DNA of 64,000 nucleotides. Source: Geothrix sp. 21YS21S-2 (GTDB taxonomy: Bacteria > Acidobacteriota > Holophagae > Holophagales > Holophagaceae). How positions within the stretch are numbered: position 1 is the first letter of the stretch; each line of letters begins with the position of its first letter. The DNA is taken from contig NZ_CP132910.1 in NCBI RefSeq assembly GCF_030846775.1, forward strand, positions 2,204,001-2,268,000, read 5' to 3'. The notes below the pieces were generated by a model. That model did not search any database, was not told the DNA's origin, and worked only from the letters and a program-made list of their open reading frames with translations. Positions 1 to 9,315 of the stretch are shown piece after piece. The position numbers and the translations under genes were made by a program.

Positions 1-1353
1 GCCGGTCACGGAGGAGGCGAAGGTCTGGGTGCCCCCCACGGTCAGGGTCTTGGTGGCAGGACTGACATTGGTCACGGTGACGGCCTGGGGCGTCACGGTG
101 GCGGTGGTGGTGGCGGTGATATTGAGGACGTTGGTCACGGTCAGGGTGAAGACCTTGGCCCCCACCCAATTGGCGGTGACGGCGGCCGAGGCGGTGCCCG
201 AGGCCGGGCAGGCGAGGCCGTTGTCGAGGGTCCCGGTGCCTGCCGAATAGGTGGGCGTCAGGGTGAAGGTGGCGCCGAAGAGCGGGGTGGTGCTGGAGGC
301 GACCAGGGAGGTGGCCACAGGGCTGTCGGGCACGGAGACCGTGACCGTGGCGGTCTTCTGGGTGGTGCCGTTCGCGTGGGCGGTGGCGGCGATGGTGCGG
401 GTCCCCGCCGTGGTGCCGGCGGTGTAGAGGCCGGCAGCGGAGATCGTGCCCACGGTGGCGTTTCCGCCGGCCACGCCGTCGACGGACCAGATGATGGCGG
501 TGTCGACGGCGCCGGTCACGGAGGAGGCGAAGGTCTGGGTTTCGCCCACGTTCAGGGTCTTGGTGGCCGGACTGACATCGGCCACGGTGACGGCCTGGGG
601 CGTCACGGTGGCGGTGGTCGTGGCGGTGACATTGAGGACGTTGGTCACGGTCAGGGTGAAGACCTTGGCCCCCACCCAGTTGGCGGTGACGGCGGCCGAG
701 GCCGCGCCCGAAGCCGGGCAGGCGAGACCGTTGTCGAGGGTCCCGGTGCCTGCCGAATAGGTGGGCGTCAGGGTGAAGGTGGCGCCGAAGAGCGGGGTGG
801 CGCTGGAGGCGACCAGGGAGGTGGCCACAGGGCTGTCGGGCACGGTGACCGTGACCGTGGCGGTCTTCTGGGTGGTGCCGTCCGCGTGCGCGGTGGCTGC
901 GATGGTGCGGGTCCCGGCGGCGGTGCCGGCGGTGTAGAGGCCGGCTGCGGAAATCGTGCCGACCGTGGCATTGCCGCCGGCCACGCCGTCGACGGACCAG
1001 GTCAGGGTGGCGTCAGCGGCCCCGGTCACGCTGGACGCGAACGCCTGCGTGCCACCTGGGAAGAGCGATGCGGTGGCCGGAGCCACCGCGGCGACGACGA
1101 CCGCCTGCGGAGTGACGGTGGCCGTGGTGGTCGCGGTGGCGCTGGCGGAATTGGTCACGGTCAGGGTGAAAACCTTGGCCCCCACCCAGTTCGCCGTGAC
1201 CGCTGCGGAAGCGGTCCCGCTGGCGGGGCAGGTGACACCGTTGTCCAGCCTCCCGGTCCCGGCCGAATAGACCGGGGTCAGCGTGAAGGTCCCTCCATAG
1301 AGCGGAGTGGCCGAGGAGGGCGTCAAGGAGGTGGCCACCGGAGCGGGCACCAC
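1..1353 (-). repeat. 510-bp tandem direct repeats inside the lipoprotein gene
   Basis: Two full units (1-510 and 511-1020) are almost identical base for base, and a third, more diverged unit starts at 1021. The period of 510 bases equals 170 codons, so whole units can be gained or lost without a frameshift. The near identity of units 1 and 2 points to recent duplication or gene conversion. More units may lie beyond the left edge. Confidence 0.85.
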
Positions 1354-1476
1354 GGGGTTGCCACCCCCACCGCCTCCGCCGCTGCAGGCGGCCATCCCCA
1401 TAAGGACCAATCCGGCCAGCATGGCGCAAGCACCGTGCCCCAGAGCGTATTTTGGATTCAGAGCCGGTCGACCCAT
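1..1476 (-). CDS. Ig-like repeat lipoprotein, partial (C-terminus beyond window)
   Basis: The reading frame is open from an ATG at 1476 to the window edge (492 codons, no stop). The N-terminus is a lipoprotein signal: a hydrophobic stretch ending MGMAAC, followed by a run of Gly, so the protein is probably anchored in a membrane through Cys. The rest is beta-rich, Thr/Val/Ala-rich Ig-like domains built from a 170-residue unit repeated every 510 bases. Each unit pairs a domain beginning with PVATSL with one carrying the motif WSVDGVAGGNATVGTIS. The same WxVDGxAGG motif recurs in the protein at 4128-8117. A GAGG Shine-Dalgarno lies about 7 bases before the start. It is likely a surface or adhesion-type protein. 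The ligand is unknown and the C-terminal domain is not visible. Confidence 0.8.
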   Translation of the reverse strand, partial: MGRPALNPKYALGHGACAMLAGLVLMGMAACSGGGGGGGNPVVPAPVATSLTPSSATPLYGGTFTLTPVYSAGTGRLDNGVTCPASGTASAAVTANWVGAKVFTLTVTNSASATATTTATVTPQAVVVAAVAPATASLFPGGTQAFASSVTGAADATLTWSVDGVAGGNATVGTISAAGLYTAGTAAGTRTIAATAHADGTTQKTATVTVTVPDSPVATSLVASSATPLFGATFTLTPTYSAGTGTLDNGLACPASGAASAAVTANWVGAKVFTLTVTNVLNVTATTTATVTPQAVTVADVSPATKTLNVGETQTFASSVTGAVDTAIIWSVDGVAGGNATVGTISAAGLYTAGTTAGTRTIAATAHANGTTQKTATVTVSVPDSPVATSLVASSTTPLFGATFTLTPTYSAGTGTLDNGLACPASGTASAAVTANWVGAKVFTLTVTNVLNITATTTATVTPQAVTVTNVSPATKTLTVGGTQTFASSVTG

Positions 1477-1835
1477 GGACAATACCTCATTGGAGTTATG
1501 AAAGACGAATTCCTCCTGGGGGTACTCCAGGAGTCCGGTCCGTTTCTGGAGGTGAAAACGGGATTGAGAACTTCATGATGAATGTTCTCTACAATTCAGG
1601 CAATAGCCAGAATGGGGTTTTTTTCTGAAACCGGAATCGTGGTGCCCCCCGTGGAACCTCAAACCGAGATCGGCCGCCATTCCCCGAATGTCCAATGGGC
1701 ATTGGGGAATTTCCCTGAGGGCCTGTCGAGGCCGATCGGCGGCGCCTGGGGCCCAAGCGCCGCCATCGGGCACCCAATGCGATAAATGTAACCTAAAGGT
1801 GACCGCGCAGATCCCCTTGGCGGTGAGCCTCCCAG
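1477..1835. other. 359-base intergenic region with GC-rich hairpin
   Basis: No convincing gene lies between the two minus-strand genes. A strong dyad lies at 1738-1764: GGCGGCGC pairs with GCGCCGCC around an 11-base loop, and it is extended by CCGAT/ATCGG (1733-1736 side and 1765-1769). No T-run follows on either strand, so it is not a typical intrinsic terminator. It would lie in the 5' leader of the lipoprotein transcript. I see no riboswitch consensus that I can name. Confidence 0.4.
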
Positions 1836-3089
1836 CTAGAACCTGATGTCAGGATGGTTCCCGGAAACCGAGTTCTGTTCGGCCGTGTTCGGGCCCATGG
1901 GGCTCGCATTCCGGAGTCCACAACCGGCGTTGGCGGTCACGGTGTTGCCCGTGACGCGATTGCCTCGGGTCTGGTAGAGCAGGATGCCATTTCCCTTGTC
2001 GCTGCCCGGCCCGGAGGCGGGCCGTGTGCCCGTCACCACATTGCCCGAAATCTCGTTGCTGTTGGCTTGATTGAAGAGGTAGATGCCATTGCCCAGGCTG
2101 TTCCTGACCCGGTTGTTGCTGATCCGGTGCCCGGTGGTGTTGGAGACGACGATCCCGCCGGTCCCGTCGCGCTTGGCATTGTCGATGGCGGTGTTGTCCT
2201 CGGCCACCACCCTGCTGATGAAGGCCCGCCCCGTGAGGGAGGACGGAACGCAGATGGCCAGGCCGCCGCTGGCATTGCCCCTCAATTCGCAGCCCGTGAT
2301 GGTCACATTGGCGACCGTCTGCCCCGCGTTGGGTTCCAGATCGATCCCGGCGCCGCAGACGAAGGCGCCCTTCTCCATGAAGCCTGTGGTGTTCCTGAAG
2401 GTGCTGCGGGTGACCACCAGGCCGTCGACACTGGTCACGGATAGACCCTGCCGGCGGTTCCCGTCCGCCACGACCTGGCAGAGGGTCACATCCCTGGCGC
2501 CGGCCCCCACATAGAACCCGTCCTCCCAGCAATCCTTGGCTGTCACCCCCTGGATGAAGACGTTCCGGGACCCGGCCACCTTGAGCCCGATGCCCCCCTC
2601 TTCCTCGTCCCTGATCGAGTTGTTGTGCCGGTTCCCAAGGATGGTGCCGCCCAGGATCGTGACATTCTGGACCATGCTGACCGTCAGCACCACGTAGTTG
2701 GAGGTCGTCGTCGGCATGGCCTTCAGGATGGCGCCCGGGTGGAAGCGCAGGGTCGCGTTGCTTACCGCGCGCAGTCCGGCGTTCATGGAGGCGACGGGGT
2801 CCACCAGGTAGGTCCCGGCTGGAAACACGACCGTTCCGCCCGTCCCGGCCACCGCATCGATCGCCCGCTGAATGGAGCGGGTGTCGTCCCGGACCCCGTT
2901 CCCCAGGGCGCCGTAGGCCCGATCCTTCACGTTCACGACCCGGCTGGACGAGGGCGCCGGCGGCACGCAGGGATCCTGCTCGGCGGCCAGGGCCCCCATG
3001 CTTGTCAGAAGGATCAGACCGGCGATGAAGGCCCTTCCGGGCTGGGAGGGACCGCCCTCAGGCCGGGCAAGCCACGAAATGGAAGTCAT
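1836..3089 (-). CDS. Secreted right-handed beta-helix protein (pectate lyase superfamily-like)
   Basis: 417 residues. An N-terminal signal peptide (roughly 18-36) is followed by the pectate-lyase-superfamily entry motif: G-A-L-G-N-G-V-R-D-D-T then an AID helix and a FPAGTY turn. The remainder shows beta-helix coils with repeated G-N/N-x-I patterns (NVTILGGTILGN, ISNNRVRNS, NEISGNVV). The family includes polysaccharide lyases, epimerases and phage tailspikes, but no catalytic residues can be assigned here. Its closest relative in the window is the C-terminal domain of the 4128-8117 protein, which shares the GGTILGN, DGxY and GIDxEPNAG motifs. It is probably a polysaccharide-binding or processing protein outside the cytoplasm. 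Confidence 0.75.
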   Translation of the reverse strand: MTSISWLARPEGGPSQPGRAFIAGLILLTSMGALAAEQDPCVPPAPSSSRVVNVKDRAYGALGNGVRDDTRSIQRAIDAVAGTGGTVVFPAGTYLVDPVASMNAGLRAVSNATLRFHPGAILKAMPTTTSNYVVLTVSMVQNVTILGGTILGNRHNNSIRDEEEGGIGLKVAGSRNVFIQGVTAKDCWEDGFYVGAGARDVTLCQVVADGNRRQGLSVTSVDGLVVTRSTFRNTTGFMEKGAFVCGAGIDLEPNAGQTVANVTITGCELRGNASGGLAICVPSSLTGRAFISRVVAEDNTAIDNAKRDGTGGIVVSNTTGHRISNNRVRNSLGNGIYLFNQANSNEISGNVVTGTRPASGPGSDKGNGILLYQTRGNRVTGNTVTANAGCGLRNASPMGPNTAEQNSVSGNHPDIRF

Positions 3090-3139
3090 GGAGGCTCCTC
3101 GAACCGGGAATCACCGCGAACGAATTCCAAAGGGTGCCT

Positions 3140-3733
3140 TCACCTGGGGGTAGGGTCCGGAGGCGCGGCTCCCGCGGAATCCCCCGCGGGCTGGCCCGGG
3201 GGTGCGGTTCTCCGCGCGGAACCCCGCATGGTCATCTTCAGCAGGGCCCCCCTCTTGTTGCGGCGATATTCTTCAGGGTCATACGCAGGGTTGGCCGCGA
3301 GGGCCCATTCCGCGTACTGGTGAAGGGTCAGGAAGGGCTTGGCGGGATTTCCGGCGGCAAGCACCGAGGGGGGGATGTTCCGGGAAACCACTGAACCCGC
3401 GGCAACCACCGAATTCGGGCCGATGGTCACACCCGGCAGGATGATGGCCCGCTCCCCGATGACACAGTGGTCCTTGATGGTGATCCTGCCATATTTGATG
3501 ACCTTCTGGTACCGCTCCAGGTGCCGGAAGGCGAAGGTGCCTCCATCGTGGGTGATGAAAACCACGTCAGAGGCAATGGCCACATGGTTGCCCAGGGTGA
3601 TCAGGTAGGGTTCCGTGCCGAAGCTCGGCAGGCCGGAGAACCGGCAGCCTTCGCCGAAGGTGAGACCCGCCCTGCGCAGGCGCCAAAGGTGGAACCTTTT
3701 ATACAGGTCCTTGAGTTGCCTAAGTAGACCCAT
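3140..3733 (-). CDS. Left-handed beta-helix acyltransferase (WbbJ/CapG-like)
   Basis: 197 residues. A short basic N-terminus is followed by hexapeptide repeats (ITLGNHVAIASDVVFITHDGG, then ITIKDHCVIGERAIILPGVTIGPNSVVAAGSVV) typical of O-acetyl- or acyltransferases acting on sugars in capsule, O-antigen or exopolysaccharide synthesis. The catalytic His is probably in ITHDGG. The end after NPAKP is an unusual basic, Pro-rich tail of about 50 residues. It lies between two secreted beta-helix proteins, which fits a polysaccharide locus whose core may lie outside the window. Confidence 0.8.
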   Translation of the reverse strand: MGLLRQLKDLYKRFHLWRLRRAGLTFGEGCRFSGLPSFGTEPYLITLGNHVAIASDVVFITHDGGTFAFRHLERYQKVIKYGRITIKDHCVIGERAIILPGVTIGPNSVVAAGSVVSRNIPPSVLAAGNPAKPFLTLHQYAEWALAANPAYDPEEYRRNKRGALLKMTMRGSARRTAPPGQPAGDSAGAAPPDPTPR

Positions 3734-3772
3734 CGTTCACACCTTTAGGTTGGCCTTTGAATCATGGAATCG

Positions 3773-3793
3773 GACTTGAGGGTAAATCAAGTC
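3773..3793. promoter_or_regulatory. Palindrome in divergent intergenic region
   Basis: GACTTGA and TCAAGTC form a perfect 7-base dyad with a 7-base spacer, about 40 bases upstream of the acyltransferase start and inside the 394-base region dividing it from the plus-strand Ig/beta-helix gene. On the plus strand it is followed by TAATTTTTT. It could be an operator or part of a weak terminator. No consensus promoter was identified in 3734-4127, and nothing else was recognised there. Confidence 0.3.
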
Positions 3794-4127
3794 TAATTTT
3801 TTCCAGTCTATACCCAGGAATGGAATGGCTCCCGGGATCCTTGGCCCCTCCTGACCCGGCCTGGACGTTCCGGCCCCTCCAGGGGATTGAGGACAGGACT
3901 CTTGGGTTCGGAAACCACCCGACCCTCCGCTGAAGCCCATGCGCGCCCTCACCGGCAGATCTGCGGGAACCCCCAGGGAGACAGCGCTTTCAATTGGAAG
4001 GGCCCCGGGTTCAGGACCTGCCCGCCCCGGGACCATGGCTGCGGTTGAAAAAATGATCCGATTTTTCTTTCATCTAAAGGTATTCTCTCGATTGGACGAT
4101 AGAGCGGACGTTAGGGCGGAGGAGCCC

Positions 4128-7100
4128 ATGAACGGTATTGGCATTCAAATTCGTATCCTGGGAATCCTCGCCATTGGGGGGATCAGTTCGTACATCGCCT
4201 GCGGCGGGGCGGGGTCGCCCAACCCGGCCCTGTCGGTCACCCCCTCCAGCCTCACCCTGAACCTGGAATACCTGGACAGCAACGGCAATGACACCGTCGG
4301 GGTCTCCATCACGGCCCCGGGAACCGTCATCCCCAACCTGAATTGGAGCGTCGACAACATCCCGGGCGGCAACGAGGAGGTCGGCGTGCTCTCCGGCACG
4401 GGCGCTTCCGTCACCTACATCGCACCCACCCTGCCGGGCACCCACACCATTACCGCCACGAGCACGGCGGATGCCAAGACGACCGCCTCCGCCAACGTCC
4501 GGGTCTTCGCCCCGGCCATGAAGGTGGCCCTGAGTCCGCAAACGGCCACCCTCGCACCCGGCGCCACCGCAGCCCTCACCGCCGCGGTGACGGGAACCCG
4601 GCATACCTCCGTCAAGTGGCAGGTGGATGGGGTCCAGGGCGGGAACGCCACAACTGGAACCATCTCCGGTTCCGGGACCACGGTCACGTACTCGGCCCCC
4701 GCCTCTCCGGGCACCCACACCGTCTCGGCCATCAGTTCCGTCAATCCCTCGGTCAGCGATGATGCGGTCGTGACGGTCCAGGCCACCCCCGGCATCGTCG
4801 TGGGCCTGGTCCCGGCCTCGGCCAGCCTGGCCGTCTCCGACACCCTCACCCTCACCTCCACGGTGACCGGTTCCACCAATGCCGCCGTCACCTGGTCCGT
4901 GGACGGCACGGCGGGCGGCAGCGCCACCGCCGGGACCATCGCGGGCACCGGAAACACCGCGGTCTATACCGCCCCGGCCGCCGCGGGCATCCACACCATC
5001 ACGGCCACCAGCGTCGCGGACCCCAAGAGTTCCGGGACCTCCGCGATCACGGTTCAGGCGCCCGTCTCCGTCTCCCTCACGCCCTCGTCCTCATCCGTCC
5101 CTGCCTCGGCCACCGCCTCCATCACCGCCACCGTTCTCAACGCGACGAACACGGCGGTGACGTGGTCCGTCGATGCCGTCGCGGGCGGAAACGCCACCGT
5201 GGGAACCCTCACGGGCACCGGCAACACCGTCACCTATACCGCCCCGGCGACCGCGGGATCCCACACGGTGATGGCCACGAGCGCGGCCGATCCCACCAAG
5301 AACGCCGCCACGGTGATCTCCGTGCAGGCCCCGGTGCAGGTGACCCTGAGCCCCTCCACCGCTAGCGTCAGCAGCGGGGCCACCGCCTCCATGACGGCCA
5401 CCGTGACCGGATCCACCACTACCACCGTCACCTGGGCCGTTGATGGGATCGCCGGCGGCAACACGACCGTCGGAACGATTTCAGGCACCGGAAACACCGT
5501 CACCTACTCGGCTCCCACCGCCGCCGGAACCCACACCGTCACGGCCAAGAGCACGGTTGACCCCACCAAGGCGGCCACCTCCGTGGTGACCGTCAAGGCC
5601 GGAGTGGCCCTGACGTTGGCCCCCGGGGCCACCACCATGGCCACCTCCGCCACGCTCTCCTTCACCGCCACCGTGACCGGGACGACATCCACGGGTGTCA
5701 CCTGGACGGTCGACTCGATCGCGGGCGGCAACGCCACGGTCGGAACCATCACCGGCACCGGGAACACCGTTACCTACACGGCTCCCGGCTCGGGGGGAAC
5801 CCACACGGTCACCGCCACCAGCACGGCCGACACCACGCGGAGCGCCTCCACCCCAGTGACGGTCCAGTCCTCCGTCGTGGTCGCCTTGACCCCCGCCAGC
5901 GCCAGCGTCTCCAGCGGGGCCACGCAGCTCTTCACCTCAACGGTCACCGGAACCACCAACACCGGTGTCGTCTGGGCCGTGGACGGGATTTCGGGCGGCA
6001 ACGCGACCGTGGGCACCGTTTCCGGAACGGGGGCCACCGCGACCTATACCGCTCCCGCCGCCGCCGGCACCCATACGCTCAAGGCCACCAGTTCGGCCGA
6101 TCCGGCCAAGAGCTCCACCTCGTCCATCACGGTTCTCGGGCCGGTCACCGTGGTCGTGAACCCGACTTCCGCCACGGTGGCCACGGGCGCCACCGCCTCC
6201 ATCACCGCCACGGCCACCGGTGGATCCACCCAGACCGTCACCTGGAAGGTGGATGGCGTTGCCGGAGGCAATTCGACGGTGGGGACCCTCACGGGGACCG
6301 GCGCCACCGTCACCTACACCGCCCCGGCCCTGGCGGGCTCCCATACCGTCACGGCGACCAGCGTCGCCAACACGGCCGTCAGCGCCTCCACCACCATCAC
6401 CGTCCAGGCGCCCGTCATCACGGTCACCCTGAACCCGAGCGGATCCGCCACGATGAGCCCCTCCGGTTCCCAGTCCTTCACCGCCACGGTGGGCGGCACC
6501 ACCAATTCCGGCGTCTCCTGGGACGTGGACGGGATCGCGGGCGGTTCCGCCGCCGTAGGGACCATCTCCGGCTCCGGAACGACCGTCTCCTACATCGCCC
6601 CGGCCACCACGGGCACCCACACCATAACGGCCACCAGCGCTGCGAACACCTCCGTATCGGCGAGCACGACGGTGACCGTACAGAGCTCCTCGGCGGTGAC
6701 CGTCTCCCTGGCCAAGATCGGCACGTCCTATGTCAGGGCCTCGGGGGCGACCATCTTCACGGCCACCGTCTCGGGCTCAAGCAACACCAGCGTGACCTGG
6801 ACCGTGGACGGCGTCGCCAACGGCAGCGCCACGGCCGGCACCATCGCCACCCCGGTATGGAACTACAAGGCGATCTACAACGCGCCTTCCTCCACCGGCA
6901 CCCATACGGTGAAGGCGACCAGCGTCGCCGACCCCACCAAGAGCGCCTCCATCACCCTTACGGTGGCCAGCACCGTCATCCAGCTCGGCAACATCGTCGA
7001 GGGCGCCAATGTCAAGAACGCCCCCTACAGCGCGAGAGGGGATGGGGCCACCGACGACACGGCCGCCATCATGGCCGCCGTCAATGCGGTCAAGGGCACC

Positions 7101-8117
7101 GGCAAATCCGTGGTCATCCCGGCCGGCACCTACATGATCAACCCCACCGCGAACAGCGGCGCCGGCATCCGGCTCGGCAGCAACATGTCGCTGATCCTGG
7201 AGTCTGGAGCGGTCCTCCAGGCCATGTCCACCTCCACGCTCAATTACCAGGTCGTGGCCGCCAGCGGCGTTCAGAACGTGAACATCTACGGCGGCACCAT
7301 CCTGGGCAACAACGGCAACAACACCATCCCCACACCCACCACCGCCGAGAACGGCAACTGCATCCAGATCTCGGGCTCGCAGAATGTGGTCGTGGAGGCG
7401 GTCGCAACCTCGAAGTGCTTCTGCGACGGCATCTACATCGCGGCCCAGTCCGACAACATCTCGATCATCAACTGCAGCGGGACCGTCTGCCGGCGCAACG
7501 GGATGTCCATCGTCTATGCCACCAACATCCTGGTGTCCGGGGGCAATTACAGCAACAACACTGGTTCCGTCGAAGTGTCGGGCCAGCCGATTATCAACGG
7601 CAGCGGCATCGATGTGGAACCCAACGCCGGCGAATCCGTGGTCAACGCCCTGTTCTCCCGCCTCACCTTCGCCAACAACGCGACCTGCGGCTTCACGTGG
7701 GGAATCAGCCTCTCCAACGCCCCGTGCAAGGACATCTACATCGATGGCTGCACGGCTTCCGGCAATGACACGGGCCTGGTCGGGGAATTCACCGACGGCT
7801 CCGGGGTGACCAACAACATCATCACCAACAGCGGTTCCTACGGAATCTACATCCACGACAGCATCACGCACACGTTCGTCCTGAACAACACCGTGACGGG
7901 CACCGGCAGCGGCGGAGACCACGCGGGCATCGAGCTCTACAACGACACCGGCACCGTCTGCGACGGCAACACGTCCACCGGGAACTATTCGTTCGGGATC
8001 CTCTCCGCGACCAGCACCAACCCGACGATCACGAACAACATCCTCACCGGCAACGGCACCGTGGGCCTCCGGATCTCCGGGTCCACGGGCGTGACCTCCT
8101 CGGGCAACGTTCAGTAG
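4128..8117 (+). CDS. Lipoprotein with ten Ig-like repeats and a C-terminal beta-helix domain
   Basis: 1329 residues. The ATG at 4128 is preferred over the upstream in-frame ATG at 3939 because GGAGG lies 5 bases before it and the protein then begins with a hydrophobic signal ending SSYIACGG (lipoprotein-like Cys). Residues about 30-945 are ten tandem Ig-like modules of about 90 residues, each with a W-x-VD-x-I/V-x-GGN core, a YTAP turn and a THT-ITATS strand. Residues about 950-1329 are a pectate-lyase-superfamily beta-helix (ARGDGATDDTAAI entry motif) paralogous to the 1836-3089 protein. The repeats probably act as a stalk that displays the beta-helix at the surface. Substrate unknown. Confidence 0.8.
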   Translation: MNGIGIQIRILGILAIGGISSYIACGGAGSPNPALSVTPSSLTLNLEYLDSNGNDTVGVSITAPGTVIPNLNWSVDNIPGGNEEVGVLSGTGASVTYIAPTLPGTHTITATSTADAKTTASANVRVFAPAMKVALSPQTATLAPGATAALTAAVTGTRHTSVKWQVDGVQGGNATTGTISGSGTTVTYSAPASPGTHTVSAISSVNPSVSDDAVVTVQATPGIVVGLVPASASLAVSDTLTLTSTVTGSTNAAVTWSVDGTAGGSATAGTIAGTGNTAVYTAPAAAGIHTITATSVADPKSSGTSAITVQAPVSVSLTPSSSSVPASATASITATVLNATNTAVTWSVDAVAGGNATVGTLTGTGNTVTYTAPATAGSHTVMATSAADPTKNAATVISVQAPVQVTLSPSTASVSSGATASMTATVTGSTTTTVTWAVDGIAGGNTTVGTISGTGNTVTYSAPTAAGTHTVTAKSTVDPTKAATSVVTVKAGVALTLAPGATTMATSATLSFTATVTGTTSTGVTWTVDSIAGGNATVGTITGTGNTVTYTAPGSGGTHTVTATSTADTTRSASTPVTVQSSVVVALTPASASVSSGATQLFTSTVTGTTNTGVVWAVDGISGGNATVGTVSGTGATATYTAPAAAGTHTLKATSSADPAKSSTSSITVLGPVTVVVNPTSATVATGATASITATATGGSTQTVTWKVDGVAGGNSTVGTLTGTGATVTYTAPALAGSHTVTATSVANTAVSASTTITVQAPVITVTLNPSGSATMSPSGSQSFTATVGGTTNSGVSWDVDGIAGGSAAVGTISGSGTTVSYIAPATTGTHTITATSAANTSVSASTTVTVQSSSAVTVSLAKIGTSYVRASGATIFTATVSGSSNTSVTWTVDGVANGSATAGTIATPVWNYKAIYNAPSSTGTHTVKATSVADPTKSASITLTVASTVIQLGNIVEGANVKNAPYSARGDGATDDTAAIMAAVNAVKGTGKSVVIPAGTYMINPTANSGAGIRLGSNMSLILESGAVLQAMSTSTLNYQVVAASGVQNVNIYGGTILGNNGNNTIPTPTTAENGNCIQISGSQNVVVEAVATSKCFCDGIYIAAQSDNISIINCSGTVCRRNGMSIVYATNILVSGGNYSNNTGSVEVSGQPIINGSGIDVEPNAGESVVNALFSRLTFANNATCGFTWGISLSNAPCKDIYIDGCTASGNDTGLVGEFTDGSGVTNNIITNSGSYGIYIHDSITHTFVLNNTVTGTGSGGDHAGIELYNDTGTVCDGNTSTGNYSFGILSATSTNPTITNNILTGNGTVGLRISGSTGVTSSGNVQ
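4218..6974 (+). repeat. Ten tandem ~270-bp Ig-like repeats
   Basis: Ten in-frame units of about 264-282 bases encode about 90 residues each. They are clearly diverged from one another (unlike the 510-bp repeats at 1-1353), strongest in the GGNATVGT, GTGxTVTYTAP and THTVTATS segments. The motif is shared with the lipoprotein at 1-1476, so both arrays derive from one module family. Confidence 0.85.
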
Positions 8118-8172
8118 GCTATGGGATTCGGCTCCTTTGACGGTGGCGCCCGCTTGGCGGCAGGTACGGGTC

Positions 8173-8491
8173 CCTTCACCTCGCCCCGTCCGGGGTCGCC
8201 GGCGAAGGGGGTGCCATCGCAAGGAGTCCGGCCACGGGTGTGGGGGCCATGGCGCCGCCCTGGGACTCCGGCGAAGGGGTGAGCCGGAGGTGGAGGCCTG
8301 GAGGGTGGCCAATGCCTCGGAGCACTCCTGGGAGCCCACCGGGCCCCAGGCCCGGATTGGGAGTCCCCACCAGGAAGTCGCCGGTCACCTTCCCCGGAGT
8401 CGGCGTGTGCCAACGTGGCCCACTCCGCCGGAACGCCTGCTCTCCGTTGGCGCCGGCCTGGCCGGCGACAACGAACGGAGCGAGGTGAAGG
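8173..8491. repeat. Large nested inverted repeat in non-coding region
   Basis: The 417 bases between 8117 and 8535 hold no credible gene. Arms 8173-8203 and 8461-8491 are complementary over 31 positions with 4 mismatches (11 perfect, CCTTCACCTCG/CGAGGTGAAGG, then 16 of 20). Inside, 8264-8287 pairs with 8381-8401, and weaker complementarity links much of the rest, so the whole 320 bases can fold as one imperfect hairpin. This resembles two head-to-head copies of one ~160-base palindromic repeat (REP/BIME- or MITE-like). No transposase or target duplication was seen. Confidence 0.65.
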
Positions 8492-8534
8492 AACCGGCTT
8501 CCGCTGCGGCCACGGCAGCGGGAGAAACGGGAAC

Positions 8535-9173
8535 TCAGGTCCTCGCGCTGCGGGAGCGCTGCTGGATGAGCTTGAAGATGCCCAGATCGATGAACGGCTG
8601 GAGCACCAGGAGCCAGATCGCGCCGTAGACGAATGCGGCGATGATCTTGGCCCAGTCGGGCACAGCGGGGATGAAGGCGCGCAGGGCCCAGACCGGCACG
8701 ATGGCAGCGGGGATGCAGGCGATGAAGGAGGTCGTCGAGATCGTCCGGAAGGTCTTCGAGGTGACCCCGAACAGCCGCTCGCAATCGTAACCGATGCGGC
8801 TCTGGCTGACCTTGAAGTAGTTTACGTAGGCACGCACCAGGGAACCGCCCAGGGACTCGGTCGAAGGCGCCGTGATCACGCCGATGGTCTGGTCGCCCAG
8901 CATGCGCGCGAACTGGATGGCAATGATCTTCTCGCCGGCCCGCACGACACGGCCCTGGGTCACGAAGCTCTCCGCCCCGTCGCCCTCCGGAAGGGCGATG
9001 GCCACCTCGCACTGGCTGCCCACGGGCAGGGGTTCGGCTGCGGTCAGAAGGAGCCCGCCCATGCTGATGTTCACGGCAATCGCGGCAAGGATGGCCTTGC
9101 CCTTGACCATGACCGTCACGCGGTTCTCAACGGGGATCCGCTTGGCCGTCCTTGACTCGATGGTCCCGCTCAT
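8535..9173 (-). CDS. PilZ domain membrane protein
   Basis: 212 residues. The start at 9173 has GGAGGT 5 bases upstream; an upstream in-frame start at 9236 lacks one. The N-terminal PilZ domain has the c-di-GMP motifs: Arg-rich RTAKR near the start and NxSxGG (NISMGG) about 30 residues later. Two hydrophobic segments near the C-terminus (about 145-165 and 175-200) predict membrane anchoring, which is unusual for a PilZ protein. It is likely a c-di-GMP receptor acting at the inner membrane. The output is unknown. Confidence 0.8.
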   Translation of the reverse strand: MSGTIESRTAKRIPVENRVTVMVKGKAILAAIAVNISMGGLLLTAAEPLPVGSQCEVAIALPEGDGAESFVTQGRVVRAGEKIIAIQFARMLGDQTIGVITAPSTESLGGSLVRAYVNYFKVSQSRIGYDCERLFGVTSKTFRTISTTSFIACIPAAIVPVWALRAFIPAVPDWAKIIAAFVYGAIWLLVLQPFIDLGIFKLIQQRSRSART

Positions 9174-9315
9174 GGTTGACCTCCCCAGGAGGAAGAAATG
9201 CCTGCTTCGACGGCACCCGAATTGACTTCCAATCATTCTTGCAAAAACCCGGCACTTGGGAAGGTAAATTTCGCCCTCCTGATAGGAATATCGTCACAAC
9301 ACAAGGTATTCTTGA

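Noticed and set aside
1-1353. CRISPR-like periodic repeats
   Set aside because: The period is 510 bases, the repeats are protein-coding without unique spacers, and no cas genes occur in the window.
1477-1835. c-di-GMP (GEMM) or other riboswitch in the leader of the edge lipoprotein
   Set aside because: No GEMM core sequence or other known aptamer consensus could be found; only a GC-rich hairpin is present.
6777-8339. Minus-strand frame of about 520 codons over the beta-helix gene end
   Set aside because: Antisense to a clearly coding region with a signal peptide and domain motifs; no family features.
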